DNA from: Bacteroidales bacterium
GTDB lineage: Bacteria; Bacteroidota; Bacteroidia; Bacteroidales; P3
Direction of reading: 5' to 3'
Assembly (NCBI GenBank): GCA_017522255.1
Contig: JAFWZP010000118.1
Location: 1 to 38,430, forward strand
DNA: 38,430 nt
Of this stretch, positions 22,910 through 31,314 are shown in pieces (within the stretch, counting starts at the first letter, position 1; every line of letters begins with the position of its first letter). The notes beneath the pieces are model-generated. The model made no database searches, was not told where the DNA came from, and was given only the letters and a program-made list of their open reading frames with translations. A program made the position numbers and the translations under genes.

Positions 22910-22936
22910 CCATGAAAATCGAACTTAAATCTATAC
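22898..22936 (+). repeat. 39-bp exact direct repeat, right copy
   Basis: Identical to 21974-22012. It spans the last dinD codons (a Lys run) and the first eight codons of the DUF262-HNH gene. Confidence 0.95.
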
Positions 22937-24030
22937 CTATTCGTGACCTTATAAACGGATATAGCAATGACCCCGATAGCGGTGTTCGTGCATACGGTGG
23001 CAAACTTGATGTTCGTCCTCCTTATCAGCGTGAATTTCGATACGATGAACAGCAGAAGCGAGCAGTAATCGAAACAATTATGAAAGGCTTTCCGCTCAAC
23101 ATAATGTATTGGTCGGAAGATGCAGACGGTACATTTGAGATGATTGACGGACAGCAACGCACACTTTCAATTTGCGAGTTCTACACACACGACTTTAATA
23201 TTGTAGATAAAGATAGAGGTGTGCTATTCTTCAATACACTAACCGATGAGGAAAAGAAAGCATTTCTCGACTACGAATTGACTATATATTTTTGTAGCGG
23301 AACAGACAAAGAAAAGTTGGATTGGTTTCGTGTAATCAACATTGCGGGAGAAAAGCTAATGGATCAAGAGTTGCGAAATGCTGTATATGTAGGTCCGTTT
23401 GTAACTGATGCCCGTAGGCATTTCTCAAAGAATGGATGTCCTGCTTATAAAATGGGTAGCGACTATATGAATGGAAAAACAGAAGAGCAAGCATATCTCG
23501 AAACTGTTTTGAGATGGGCAGCTCGACACGATGGCATACACGAAGAAAAGCCTATTGACAAGTATATGGCTATTCATCAGTTTGAACCTAATGCTAATAA
23601 GTTGTGGGCATATTATATGCAAATTATAACTTGGGTACGCTCAACATTCCCTCATTATCGCAAAGAGATGAAAGGTCTTGATTGGGGTGCTCTGTTTGAC
23701 GAATTTGGCGAAAATGTTTATGATGTAAATGCACTCGAAAAACAAATACACGACCTTATGGAAGATGACGAAATAATGAAGAAATCGGGCATCTATCGTT
23801 ATGTATTGAGTGGTGATTTGCGTGATTTGTCGTTCCGTACATTCGACAAAAAACAGAAACGTGAAGCATACGAACGACAAAAGGGTATTTGCGTATATTG
23901 TGGAAAACACTTTGAACTCGAAGAAATGGAAGCTGACCATATCACACCTTGGAAAGATGGTGGTACAACGGTAGCCGAGAATTGCCAAATGCTTTGTAGA
24001 AATTGTAATAGGATTAAGGGTGGAAAGTAA
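22912..24030 (+). CDS. DUF262 and HNH endonuclease, putative restriction enzyme
   Basis: A 372-aa two-domain protein. The N-terminal DUF262 (ParB/Srx-like) domain shows PPYQREFRYD near residue 37, PLNIMYW and the characteristic IDGQQRTLS, which in related GmrS-type enzymes is the nucleotide-hydrolysing site. The C-terminal HNH nuclease shows CVYCGKHFE, then EADHITPWKDGG and ENCQMLCRNCN, with both zinc-binding CxxC pairs. Next to an M.EcoRI-family methyltransferase it is best read as the restriction subunit. Recognition site and cofactor are unknown. Its start codon is 2 bp after the dinD stop, and a copy of its first codons also follows the methyltransferase, showing the original junction. 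Confidence 0.88.
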   Translation: MKIELKSIPIRDLINGYSNDPDSGVRAYGGKLDVRPPYQREFRYDEQQKRAVIETIMKGFPLNIMYWSEDADGTFEMIDGQQRTLSICEFYTHDFNIVDKDRGVLFFNTLTDEEKKAFLDYELTIYFCSGTDKEKLDWFRVINIAGEKLMDQELRNAVYVGPFVTDARRHFSKNGCPAYKMGSDYMNGKTEEQAYLETVLRWAARHDGIHEEKPIDKYMAIHQFEPNANKLWAYYMQIITWVRSTFPHYRKEMKGLDWGALFDEFGENVYDVNALEKQIHDLMEDDEIMKKSGIYRYVLSGDLRDLSFRTFDKKQKREAYERQKGICVYCGKHFELEEMEADHITPWKDGGTTVAENCQMLCRNCNRIKGGK

Positions 24031-24046
24031 ATAAACTAGCAAATAA

Positions 24047-24333
24047 TACCAACAATTCACCATTTTAATCACACAACATTTAGATGATGATTTTAGATAT
24101 GATTCACAGTGGGTATTTGCATCTTTAGATTGCAATGGATATAAAGATTACATCACAGGTAAATTTGAAACGATAAAAAAAACTAATACTCATTTAGATG
24201 TTTCAATAGTCTCTGATTCTCATTCCTCTATAGGTAAAATGCTACGTATAACACAGATGGTGGTGAACCGGTATATTACCGTATAGAAGTCAGAGAAGGA
24301 AAAGTTATAAAAGGAGATCTATGTGCATTCTAA
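24047..24333 (+). pseudogene. Frameshifted 3' remnant of an unknown gene
   Basis: A frame open from 24047 encodes a plausible protein (HLDDDFRYDSQWVFASLD, CNGYKDYITGKFETIKK) until about 24237, then continues in another frame as NTDGGEPVYYRIEVREG and KVIKGDLCAF to the stop at 24331. Adding one base to the short A run at 24236-24239 rejoins the two parts. No start codon is visible upstream, so the 5' part is lost too. No family is recognised. Confidence 0.55.
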
Positions 24334-24370
24334 TGATAAGATAGTGAATTTCCTAATATCCAAAAGCAAC

Positions 24371-24411
24371 TTATCCCATATATATTACCAGCCATAGCAT
24401 ATATGGGATAA
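24371..24411. repeat. Dispersed hairpin family, copy 3
   Basis: TTATCCCATATAT at 24371-24383 pairs with ATATATGGGATAA at 24399-24411 (13 bp), followed by ATTGTTTTTAGGTATATA, very similar to the sequence after copy 2. A smaller palindrome TAACCCCTAGGGTTA lies at 24442-24456. The 168 bp from here to the next gene contain nothing else I recognise. Confidence 0.75.
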
Positions 24412-24579
24412 ATTGTTTTTAGGTATATAGCTCTTATACTTTAACCCCTAGGGTTATAAAACGGAAGTATAATACTTGAAAAAAGGGAGGATAAAATTCT
24501 TTTCTTAAAAGCCCGTTTATTCCGAAAATAGTTGTAGCGTTTTCAACGTAAAAGAAATATAATTCATCCAACGGGTTAT

Positions 24580-25245
24580 TTATTTCTTTTCGTAGGTTTG
24601 AAATACTATTACTTCGCCTTTTAGTTTTAAGAGGAAAGTGTTGGTTGTGCTTTCATTTAAAGTACCTTCCCACCATTGTGCAAAGTTGCGGTGTTTTATG
24701 GGATATAGCAATCCATCGGCATCAATATAGTTTTCCTGTCGTAGGTTGAATATCGAAACTTGTTGTCCTACAAACGACCTAAAATGCGTGCTATCAAATA
24801 CCGCAACAAATACTCCGTAATCGGTAAACATTCTCACATCGGCTTGCTTGCCATAGTTGGCCAGTAAACTTATATTGCCCAGGGTGTGGTCTTCTCTCAT
24901 GCCTGTAGCACCTATTATAGCTATATGTTTGAAACCATGATTTATACAATAAGTTGTGGCTTTTGTAAGGTCGTTGGTTTCTTGGTCGTGGATATAGTGC
25001 CAACAGTTGGAATATTTATTGCAAAGATGTTGAGGTATCGAATCGCCATCGCCTACAACCACAAGGGGCAAAATACCCAAAGAGTCTAATTTTTCTATGG
25101 CTCCATCGCAACAAACAATGGGTATGCCTTTGGTTATCAACGATAGAGGTATGTGGTGGCTTGGATATTCTCCATTGGCTAATACTACCACATCTATATT
25201 ATCGGTATTCAGTGTTTCTATTATCTTTGTGCCGGTATTTGTCAT
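24580..25245 (-). CDS. Thiamine pyrophosphokinase
   Basis: A 221-aa enzyme that converts thiamine and ATP to thiamine diphosphate. The ATP/metal motifs are clear: PIVCCDGAIEKL near residue 42, VVGDGDSI near 62 and DQETNDLTKA near 86. The C-terminal beta domain with the thiamine pocket follows. The ATG at 25245 overlaps the upstream stop codon by four bases (ATGA), a typical coupling, and is preferred over the in-frame ATG at 25269 inside the transporter gene. It is the last gene of the peptidase-transporter-kinase operon and would trap thiamine brought in by the transporter. Confidence 0.92.
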   Translation of the reverse strand: MTNTGTKIIETLNTDNIDVVVLANGEYPSHHIPLSLITKGIPIVCCDGAIEKLDSLGILPLVVVGDGDSIPQHLCNKYSNCWHYIHDQETNDLTKATTYCINHGFKHIAIIGATGMREDHTLGNISLLANYGKQADVRMFTDYGVFVAVFDSTHFRSFVGQQVSIFNLRQENYIDADGLLYPIKHRNFAQWWEGTLNESTTNTFLLKLKGEVIVFQTYEKK

Positions 25246-25817
25246 ATTTCTTTTGCTTCTCGTTTCCATTTAAAGTATCCCATTACTGCAATAACGGTGT
25301 AAACCACATAGAGCAAGGCTGTTGCATACATTTCGGCTTGTAGAGCAGTGGCTATTATTATAGGTTCCACTATTATCCATACTATCCACTGCTGATAGTA
25401 TTTTTTTGCCAACATCCACATTCCCACAATGCTTAGGGCGGTAGATATGCCGTCGAGCAGCCAAATGTTACTATCTGTAAAATATTTTAGTATCAGCGGT
25501 ATGGCTATGCACAGCATTGCGCTTATGGCAATGGTTGGAATGGTGTAGTGTTTTGGCATCGAACTGATGGGTAGTTCTTTACTTTCGTTTTTGGACTTTA
25601 GCAAGCCCTTCCAAACCATTATACCGTATGCAGCGGCAACAATGTAATAGATTTGTATAGCCATATTGGCATACACTCCGTTGATGTAAAACTCATAGGT
25701 ATAGAGTATTGGCGAGATGATACCAAACAGCCACAGCCACGCCGAGGCTTTGTATTCCAACACTAGGTATATAAACCCGATGATGGCTGCTACTATTTCC
25801 AACGTACTGAAAGTCAT
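25242..25817 (-). CDS. pnuC: PnuC-family vitamin transporter, probably thiamine-type (PnuT)
   Basis: A 191-aa membrane protein with about seven helices and PnuC family features: WLWLFGIISPILYTYEFY, YYIVAAAYGIMVW near the middle, and SIVGMWMLAKKYYQQWIVWI, which contains the conserved Trp and aromatic residues that line the substrate path. Family members move nicotinamide riboside, riboflavin or thiamine by facilitated diffusion, with trapping by a cytoplasmic kinase. The coupled thiamine pyrophosphokinase points to thiamine. It starts on the TAATG overlap with the peptidase gene stop. Automatic annotation would probably call it nicotinamide riboside transporter. Confidence 0.88.
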   Translation of the reverse strand: MTFSTLEIVAAIIGFIYLVLEYKASAWLWLFGIISPILYTYEFYINGVYANMAIQIYYIVAAAYGIMVWKGLLKSKNESKELPISSMPKHYTIPTIAISAMLCIAIPLILKYFTDSNIWLLDGISTALSIVGMWMLAKKYYQQWIVWIIVEPIIIATALQAEMYATALLYVVYTVIAVMGYFKWKREAKEI

Positions 25818-27079
25818 TATTCTGTGTATATTTTAAACATTTTTTCTAATGCTTCTTGGCAAACCGGGCAGAAGTTTCCACCTGTATTCATCATGCAGCG
25901 TACCATTGGGCGGTATATCCCTTTGGCTTGGTAGCCACCACCTTCAAACACACCTACTTTTTTGAGAAAATCTTTTTTTATAGGTGTAGGTATCGGCACT
26001 CCCTCTTCGATAAGATGTTTCCATTTATTATCAAAGTTCACCAAAGTGGTGATGTTTGGTTCGAGGGGTTCTTTACTAAGGTCGTGAATATCGTTGTAGG
26101 TAACGCTTGGATCTACATATTCGTCTGCCAAGCCACCGAACAGGTGCCCCAATTCGTGAGTAACTGTGGACATTGCGTATTCGCCGGTAGTAACATCGGC
26201 ATAGAAGTTATATATTGCACCGCCGCCGTATGTATCAGTGTTCGACATTACTATTATATGATCGTATGGTGCATTTTGCAATACATCGTGCATGGTGTGT
26301 ATCTCGAAAGTCATTATATAGCGGTCTATATCAAATGAGTTGAATGTTGAGCCAACAGCAGTTTTGAGATATTTCTTTTTCAATGGATTGGTTATACCAC
26401 TATCTTCGGAAATGGCAGCCACTCCCCATACATTTATGTCTTCTTTGTGTTGGCTGAAAGGTTTGTATTTGACTATTCCGCTTACGAAAGTGGCAAAGTC
26501 TTTACGCATTTTGGCCGTATCGTTTATGCTGTAACCATCTGCTACTATGGCTATATCCACTTTGGTGTGAGGATTGCCCGAATAGTGCAACTGACGTACT
26601 TCCACATCGTTTTTTACTATTTGTAGTTTGGTAGTGGATGGATCAAACTTAAATATTTCTTCTGTAACAAAATTCCAATCTTTGTCTCGGTTTTGTATGT
26701 GTATCTCTACAGCTTGTTTGGGATAGGGTATAAGCACTGTTTCTTCAAAAGTTTGTGATTTCTTTTTGCCTTTTTCGGTTGCTATATACTCTTCGAACAG
26801 AGAGTTATAGGTGCGAGAATATATTTCTTCTTTGCTGTTGGCATCTTTCACCAATACGCGGTGTGCTCCGTAGTTGAATGGGTCGAGTAGGTGAGTGGTG
26901 CTGCCTGCCCAAGTGCCCGGTTTGGTTTTGAATGCTTTCAAACTTATTTGTTGTTCTTTTTTGCTGCCTTTGCGTAGGTAGTCTACACGTAGGGTTTTAT
27001 CTTCGAAATGTTTGTCGAATTGTGCTATGCCCGATATTGTATATATTACTGATAGTATGGTTATAATTACTTTTTTCAT
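25817..27079 (-). CDS. Secreted IgA-type M64 metallopeptidase
   Basis: A 420-aa exported protein. An N-terminal signal peptide (MKKVIITILSVIYTISGIAQ) leads into a beta-rich M64 N-terminal domain, and the catalytic domain follows from about residue 165 (VDIAIVADGYSI). The zinc site is H308-E-L-G-H312 with the following GLADE (D319/E320), a metzincin-like layout. CMMNTGGNFCPVC near the C-terminus is also family-typical. M64 was founded on an IgA-cleaving Clostridium enzyme, and many Bacteroidota carry secreted homologues of unknown substrate. It starts 75 bp downstream of lysS behind a terminator, and its stop overlaps the transporter start, so expression of all three genes is linked. Confidence 0.9.
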   Translation of the reverse strand: MKKVIITILSVIYTISGIAQFDKHFEDKTLRVDYLRKGSKKEQQISLKAFKTKPGTWAGSTTHLLDPFNYGAHRVLVKDANSKEEIYSRTYNSLFEEYIATEKGKKKSQTFEETVLIPYPKQAVEIHIQNRDKDWNFVTEEIFKFDPSTTKLQIVKNDVEVRQLHYSGNPHTKVDIAIVADGYSINDTAKMRKDFATFVSGIVKYKPFSQHKEDINVWGVAAISEDSGITNPLKKKYLKTAVGSTFNSFDIDRYIMTFEIHTMHDVLQNAPYDHIIVMSNTDTYGGGAIYNFYADVTTGEYAMSTVTHELGHLFGGLADEYVDPSVTYNDIHDLSKEPLEPNITTLVNFDNKWKHLIEEGVPIPTPIKKDFLKKVGVFEGGGYQAKGIYRPMVRCMMNTGGNFCPVCQEALEKMFKIYTE

Positions 27080-27102
27080 GATTGGTGTATTGAGTGTGAA
27101 TG

Positions 27103-27140
27103 AAAAAAGAAAATACAGATGTTGGCATCTGTATTTTCTT
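27103..27140 (-). terminator. Intrinsic terminator of lysS
   Basis: AAAATACAGATG at 27110-27121 pairs with CATCTGTATTTT at 27126-27137, extendable to 15 bp, over a 4-base loop. Read on the minus strand the stem is followed by a run of T (27108-27103). Confidence 0.88.
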
Positions 27141-27154
27141 GTATCTATGTATTT

Positions 27155-28879
27155 TTATTGTTGAGCTATCCAAGCATCTACTTCTTCTTTCTTTACGGCA
27201 GGAATGTCCAATTTGTTTTTCTTTCTTAGTCCGTTTAGGTCGTTGTAAAGTTTGTTGGCATTAGCTTCTTTTAATGATTCCACTGTGTTGAAACCAAGTT
27301 TTCTAAGCATTTGTATCCATGGTTCGGCTACTCCTATGGCTTTAAAATCTTCGTCGCTGCTCACTTTTGCCTTGCGTTCGGGACGCATTTGAGGGAATAG
27401 CAACACATCTTGGATAGATTGTTCGCCGGTCATAAACATTGTTAAGCGGTCGATACCTATACCCATGCCCGATGTTGGAGGCATACCATATTCCAATGCA
27501 CGAACAAAGTCCATATCTATAAACATTGCTTCGTCGTCGCCTTTTTCGCTCAAGCGTAGTTGTTCTTGGAAACGACCAAGTTGGTCTATCGGGTCGTTAA
27601 GTTCGCTGTAGGCGTTGGCAAGTTCTTTACCGTTTACAAACAGTTCGAAGCGTTCTGTAAGTTCGGGGTTGTTGCGGTGACGCTTACATAGTGGCGACAT
27701 CTCAATTGGGTAATCGATAATGAATGTTGGCTGTATAAGGTTGTGTTCGCATTTTTCGCCAAATATGGCATCTATAAGTTTGCCTTTACCCATAGTTTCG
27801 TCTATCTCTACGCCAAGTTTTGTGCAAGTTTCGCGTAGTTGAGTTTCGTCCATACCCGAAATATCTACGCCGGTGGCTTCCTTGATGGCTTGTAACATTG
27901 GCAAGCGGCGGAATGGAGGTTTAAAGTCTATTTCGTTGTCGCCAATCTTTACCGTGCTTTTGCCATGTAGGGTAGTGGCTATACGTTCAAGCATATTCTC
28001 GGTGAAAGTCATCATCCAATTATAGTCCTTGTATGCCACATATATCTCCATACAAGTAAATTCGGGGTTGTGAGTGCGGTCCATACCCTCGTTGCGGAAG
28101 TTGCGCGAAAATTCATATACTCCTTCAAATCCACCCACTATCAAACGTTTCAGATACAATTCATTGGCTATACGCAAGTATAAATCGATATCCAAACTAT
28201 TGTGGTGGGTGATGAATGGGCGTGCCGCAGCTCCTCCGGGGATAGGTTGAAGTACAGGTGTTTCCACTTCGAGGTATCCTTGTTCGTTGAAGTAGTTTCG
28301 CATAGTGTTTACAATAAGAGAACGTTTTACAAAGGTGTCTCTTACTTGTGGGTTTACTATCAAATCCACATAACGCATACGGTAGCGTTGTTCGGGATCG
28401 GTAAAGGCATCGTATACTACTCCGTCTTTTTCCTTTACTATAGGCAATGGGCGTAGCGATTTGCTAAGCACTGTAAACTCTTTTACATGGATGCTTATCT
28501 CGCCCATTTGGGTAATGAATACATATCCTTTTACTCCTATTATGTCGCCAATATCGGTAAGACGTTTAAATACAGTGTTGTATAATGTTTTGTCTTCGCC
28601 TTCGCATATTTCATCACGTTTGATGTATAGTTGTATACGTCCGTAGCTGTCTTGTAGTTCTACAAACGATGCTGCACCCATTATACGGCGGCTCATCATA
28701 CGGCCGGCTATGCTTACTTCTTGAAACAGAGTGTTATCTTTTGGATACTGTTCCAATATATCACAAGTTTTTGCGTTTACTTCATAAAGGTCGGCAGGGT
28801 AGGGGTTGATGCCCAATTTTTTCATTTCTGCCAACGAGTTTCTGCGGATTACTTCCTGTTCGCTCAATTCTATCGACAT
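27155..28879 (-). CDS. lysS: Lysyl-tRNA synthetase, class II
   Basis: A 574-aa class II enzyme that charges tRNA-Lys. The OB-fold anticodon-binding domain occupies roughly residues 55-165 ([27 protein letters not shown]). Class II motif 1 ([19 protein letters not shown]), motif 2 ([20 protein letters not shown]) and motif 3 ([12 protein letters not shown]) follow in order. A C-terminal extension of about 70 residues beyond motif 3 ([17 protein letters not shown] onward) is longer than in E. coli; I recall this as normal in Bacteroidota. The gene has its own promoter box and terminator. Confidence 0.97.
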   Translation of the reverse strand: MSIELSEQEVIRRNSLAEMKKLGINPYPADLYEVNAKTCDILEQYPKDNTLFQEVSIAGRMMSRRIMGAASFVELQDSYGRIQLYIKRDEICEGEDKTLYNTVFKRLTDIGDIIGVKGYVFITQMGEISIHVKEFTVLSKSLRPLPIVKEKDGVVYDAFTDPEQRYRMRYVDLIVNPQVRDTFVKRSLIVNTMRNYFNEQGYLEVETPVLQPIPGGAAARPFITHHNSLDIDLYLRIANELYLKRLIVGGFEGVYEFSRNFRNEGMDRTHNPEFTCMEIYVAYKDYNWMMTFTENMLERIATTLHGKSTVKIGDNEIDFKPPFRRLPMLQAIKEATGVDISGMDETQLRETCTKLGVEIDETMGKGKLIDAIFGEKCEHNLIQPTFIIDYPIEMSPLCKRHRNNPELTERFELFVNGKELANAYSELNDPIDQLGRFQEQLRLSEKGDDEAMFIDMDFVRALEYGMPPTSGMGIGIDRLTMFMTGEQSIQDVLLFPQMRPERKAKVSSDEDFKAIGVAEPWIQMLRKLGFNTVESLKEANANKLYNDLNGLRKKNKLDIPAVKKEEVDAWIAQQ

Positions 28880-28987
28880 AGTATTTTATTGTTTTTTTCG
28901 TTTTTTACTACCATACATAATAATAATATATCAATAAACGATTGTAAAACACATCGTTGTAAACAAAAGTATATTATTACCAACTTA

Positions 28988-28995
28988 CAAAGATA
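28988..28995 (-). promoter_or_regulatory. -7 box of the lysS promoter
   Basis: The minus strand reads TATCTTTG, 108 bases upstream of the lysS start. It is arranged divergently from the plus-strand box at 29037; no clean -33 match is visible. Confidence 0.55.
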
Positions 28996-29036
28996 CGTTT
29001 TTTTGTTGATATATGTTGTAATACGAAAAAAATATG

Positions 29037-29044
29037 TATCTTTG
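29037..29044 (+). promoter_or_regulatory. -7 box of the promoter for the 515-aa secreted protein
   Basis: TATCTTTG with a TTG about 18-20 bases upstream; 34 bases before the start codon. Confidence 0.6.
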
Positions 29045-29078
29045 TGGGGTGTAAATTTATTCTGTACAAATAAATAAA

Positions 29079-30626
29079 ATGTTAGTTATGAAAAGATTAA
29101 ATACATTATTGCGTAGTTTTACGTTCTTTGGACTCCTTTTCTTAGGTTCTCAATTGTTGTTTGCAACCGAACAAATTCCGGATTATATCATTTATAAAGG
29201 CGAAAAATATACATTGGATATTGGTTGGGGACATCCTTCGCCATTGGAGGTTTATTATATTCGTACAGGAATCTCAAAGCCGTTTTCGTCCTACAGTACA
29301 GCTAATTATCGTGGTCATGTGGCTACATGGGAAATCAGGGATAGTGGACTATATCTATTGACGATTGATACAAAAATTTATAGAACTCACACAGGCTTAT
29401 ATTATTCGGAAAAAAGACACAGACCTAAGGATACAATAGTAGCGCCGGGTTTTTATTCTATAACATCTTTGAATAAAACAGAAGATAACGTAACTGAAAT
29501 TGTTTTTGCAGATTGGTTCTCAGGTGTTTTGGAAATTGATAACAGAGGGGCAAACTCTAAATGGAATGATGAATACAAGGGAACACGGTATATTTACATA
29601 AAAGATGGTAAAGTGGTTGACGACCAATTACTAACAAAGGAAGATTATGATAGATTTCAGACTATTTCGGATAAAGATACTTCTGACCATGAATTTATGG
29701 CTAAATATATCATAGCTTATTTGAATAATTGTTATTTGAGTTTTTGGTTTCAAAGTGGTATGAATAAAGATGCCCTATTGTATAAAGATAATAAAGGAAT
29801 TGTAATTCAAGATGAAATGTCGCCCTTTATGAAATTGTTCAACAATAATCCGATAGAATATCCATTCAATTGGGAAAATTTTGCAACCAATGGAGCACCG
29901 GTGTGTACATGGTCAGTAGATGGTGATTCTATTTTCTTGAATAATCTTTCCATTTCCAGAGGATTGGATTTTTATGATAATCCAAAGATAGATATACCTC
30001 TACATGATGTATTTATTCCTGAAAGATTTATTGATAATAAGGTGTTTGCATATTGGATGAATGGCGAATTAGAGATAAAGTATGGTAGAGAAGTGAAAGG
30101 TGAATTTGGAACGGATGAGTATTATGTAGAGAGGGTGCAGAAAATAGTATTGGATTCGGGACGTGTAGTAAGTAATAGAATTGCACCTTGTGGTTTTGAT
30201 ACCAGCACTGTTCGCAATCCTCTAGTTGTTTGTGGAAAATCAGGAATGCATATTTCGCAATATTCACCACTCGGACGTTTTTATAGAGATAGTCTCAACC
30301 CCAAAGTGATGCCACAATGGGCGGATGGAGACTCGGCTTTGCAATCATGGTTTGATGCTCAACCACTGACCGACGAAATGTCTCAAATCCAATTTAGAGC
30401 GTTAATAGAATTTGTAGTAAGTTGCGAAGGCAAGGCAGGCAATTGGGCTTTGCTTGGGGTGGATGGTGATTTCGAATATTTCTATACGGCAAATAAAATT
30501 TTGGATATAGTAACAAAACTTCCACAGCGTTGGCAACCGGCAATGGATGAAAAAGGTAATCCTGTAGATTGTCGAATGCTTATGAAAATAGATGTAATAG
30601 ATGGGAAGATTAAACTAGGCAAATGA
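29079..30626 (+). CDS. Secreted protein of unknown family, 515 aa
   Basis: The N-terminus has a signal peptide (basic MKRLNTLLRSF, then hydrophobic FFGLLFLGSQLLFA, cleavage near residue 29). The ATG at 29088 is an equally good start three codons in. The mature protein is rich in aromatic residues and beta-like segments. The C-terminal 80 residues (WALLGVDGDFEYF, KILDIVTKLPQRWQPA, GNPVDCRMLMKIDVIDGKIKL) resemble the TonB-C-like or carboxypeptidase-associated small beta domains seen in Bacteroidota surface proteins. I do not recognise the main domain and propose no enzymatic role. It is monocistronic, divergent from lysS. Confidence 0.7.
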   Translation: MLVMKRLNTLLRSFTFFGLLFLGSQLLFATEQIPDYIIYKGEKYTLDIGWGHPSPLEVYYIRTGISKPFSSYSTANYRGHVATWEIRDSGLYLLTIDTKIYRTHTGLYYSEKRHRPKDTIVAPGFYSITSLNKTEDNVTEIVFADWFSGVLEIDNRGANSKWNDEYKGTRYIYIKDGKVVDDQLLTKEDYDRFQTISDKDTSDHEFMAKYIIAYLNNCYLSFWFQSGMNKDALLYKDNKGIVIQDEMSPFMKLFNNNPIEYPFNWENFATNGAPVCTWSVDGDSIFLNNLSISRGLDFYDNPKIDIPLHDVFIPERFIDNKVFAYWMNGELEIKYGREVKGEFGTDEYYVERVQKIVLDSGRVVSNRIAPCGFDTSTVRNPLVVCGKSGMHISQYSPLGRFYRDSLNPKVMPQWADGDSALQSWFDAQPLTDEMSQIQFRALIEFVVSCEGKAGNWALLGVDGDFEYFYTANKILDIVTKLPQRWQPAMDEKGNPVDCRMLMKIDVIDGKIKLGK

Positions 30627-30722
30627 TAACGAGATATTAGTTACAAGAAAAAATAGAAACAGAGTGTTTGTTTTCTGCTCCATTTTGCCTTTGAAAAATT
30701 CTCTACCGATGTCCTTAAATTC

Positions 30723-30810
30723 CCTCACGAGGAAGATTTCACGGCGTCGCGAGGGAGTTTGAAAAACCTCGCGAGGAAAATTCAACAACCTCGCGAGGAA
30801 AAATCAGTAA
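30723..30810. repeat. 22-bp palindromic tandem repeat, four units
   Basis: Four contiguous 22-base units start at 30723, 30745, 30767 and 30789. Units 3 and 4 carry the perfect palindrome CCTCGCGAGG followed by an A-rich linker (AAAATTCAACAA in unit 3). Units 1 and 2 are diverged (CCTCACGAGG and CGTCGCGAGG). The sequence differs from the array at 20659 but the period and palindrome-plus-linker design are the same. Confidence 0.88.
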
Positions 30811-31314
30811 GAAGTTGCCTAAAATATCAAAATTGCTAAAATACTGTTATACAGCATAATGATGAGCTGTGGATTTCTGCTATATCATCGCATCTGTCAC
30901 ACCTGGGTTTGTTATGATTGATGGTATACCATGAATATATTTATACCCTATCATGAATTTTTGAATGAATTTTGTTCTCTTTGGATAGCTCTACTTTTGT
31001 GTGTGTTTTTTACCTTGTCGGACTGCGAAAAAATGGCACAATAAAATATTTTTTTCGAAAGATGTAGGATAATTCAAAATTTATACGTACATTTGCAATT
31101 TGGTAAATAGCAATATATTGAAGAGAATTTGAACAATATTAGTCTTTGCAATGTATTGTATGGTAGATGTATATGTGATGCATAAGATGCTTTTGGTGGC
31201 AAAATATTTTTGTGCAAACAGATGCGTTTTTCTATCAAAAAAAGAAAAATACATAAATATGTATAGTACAATAAACACGATTTATAAGATAAGAAATAAA
31301 AAAATAATACAAAA
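30811..31314. other. 504-bp AT-rich gap before the TPR lipoprotein
   Basis: I see no coding region. TACATTTG at 31088-31095 fits the -7 consensus and would leave a leader of about 215 bases; a near-match AGTCTTTG follows at about 31140. Neither has a clear -33 box. Confidence 0.4.
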
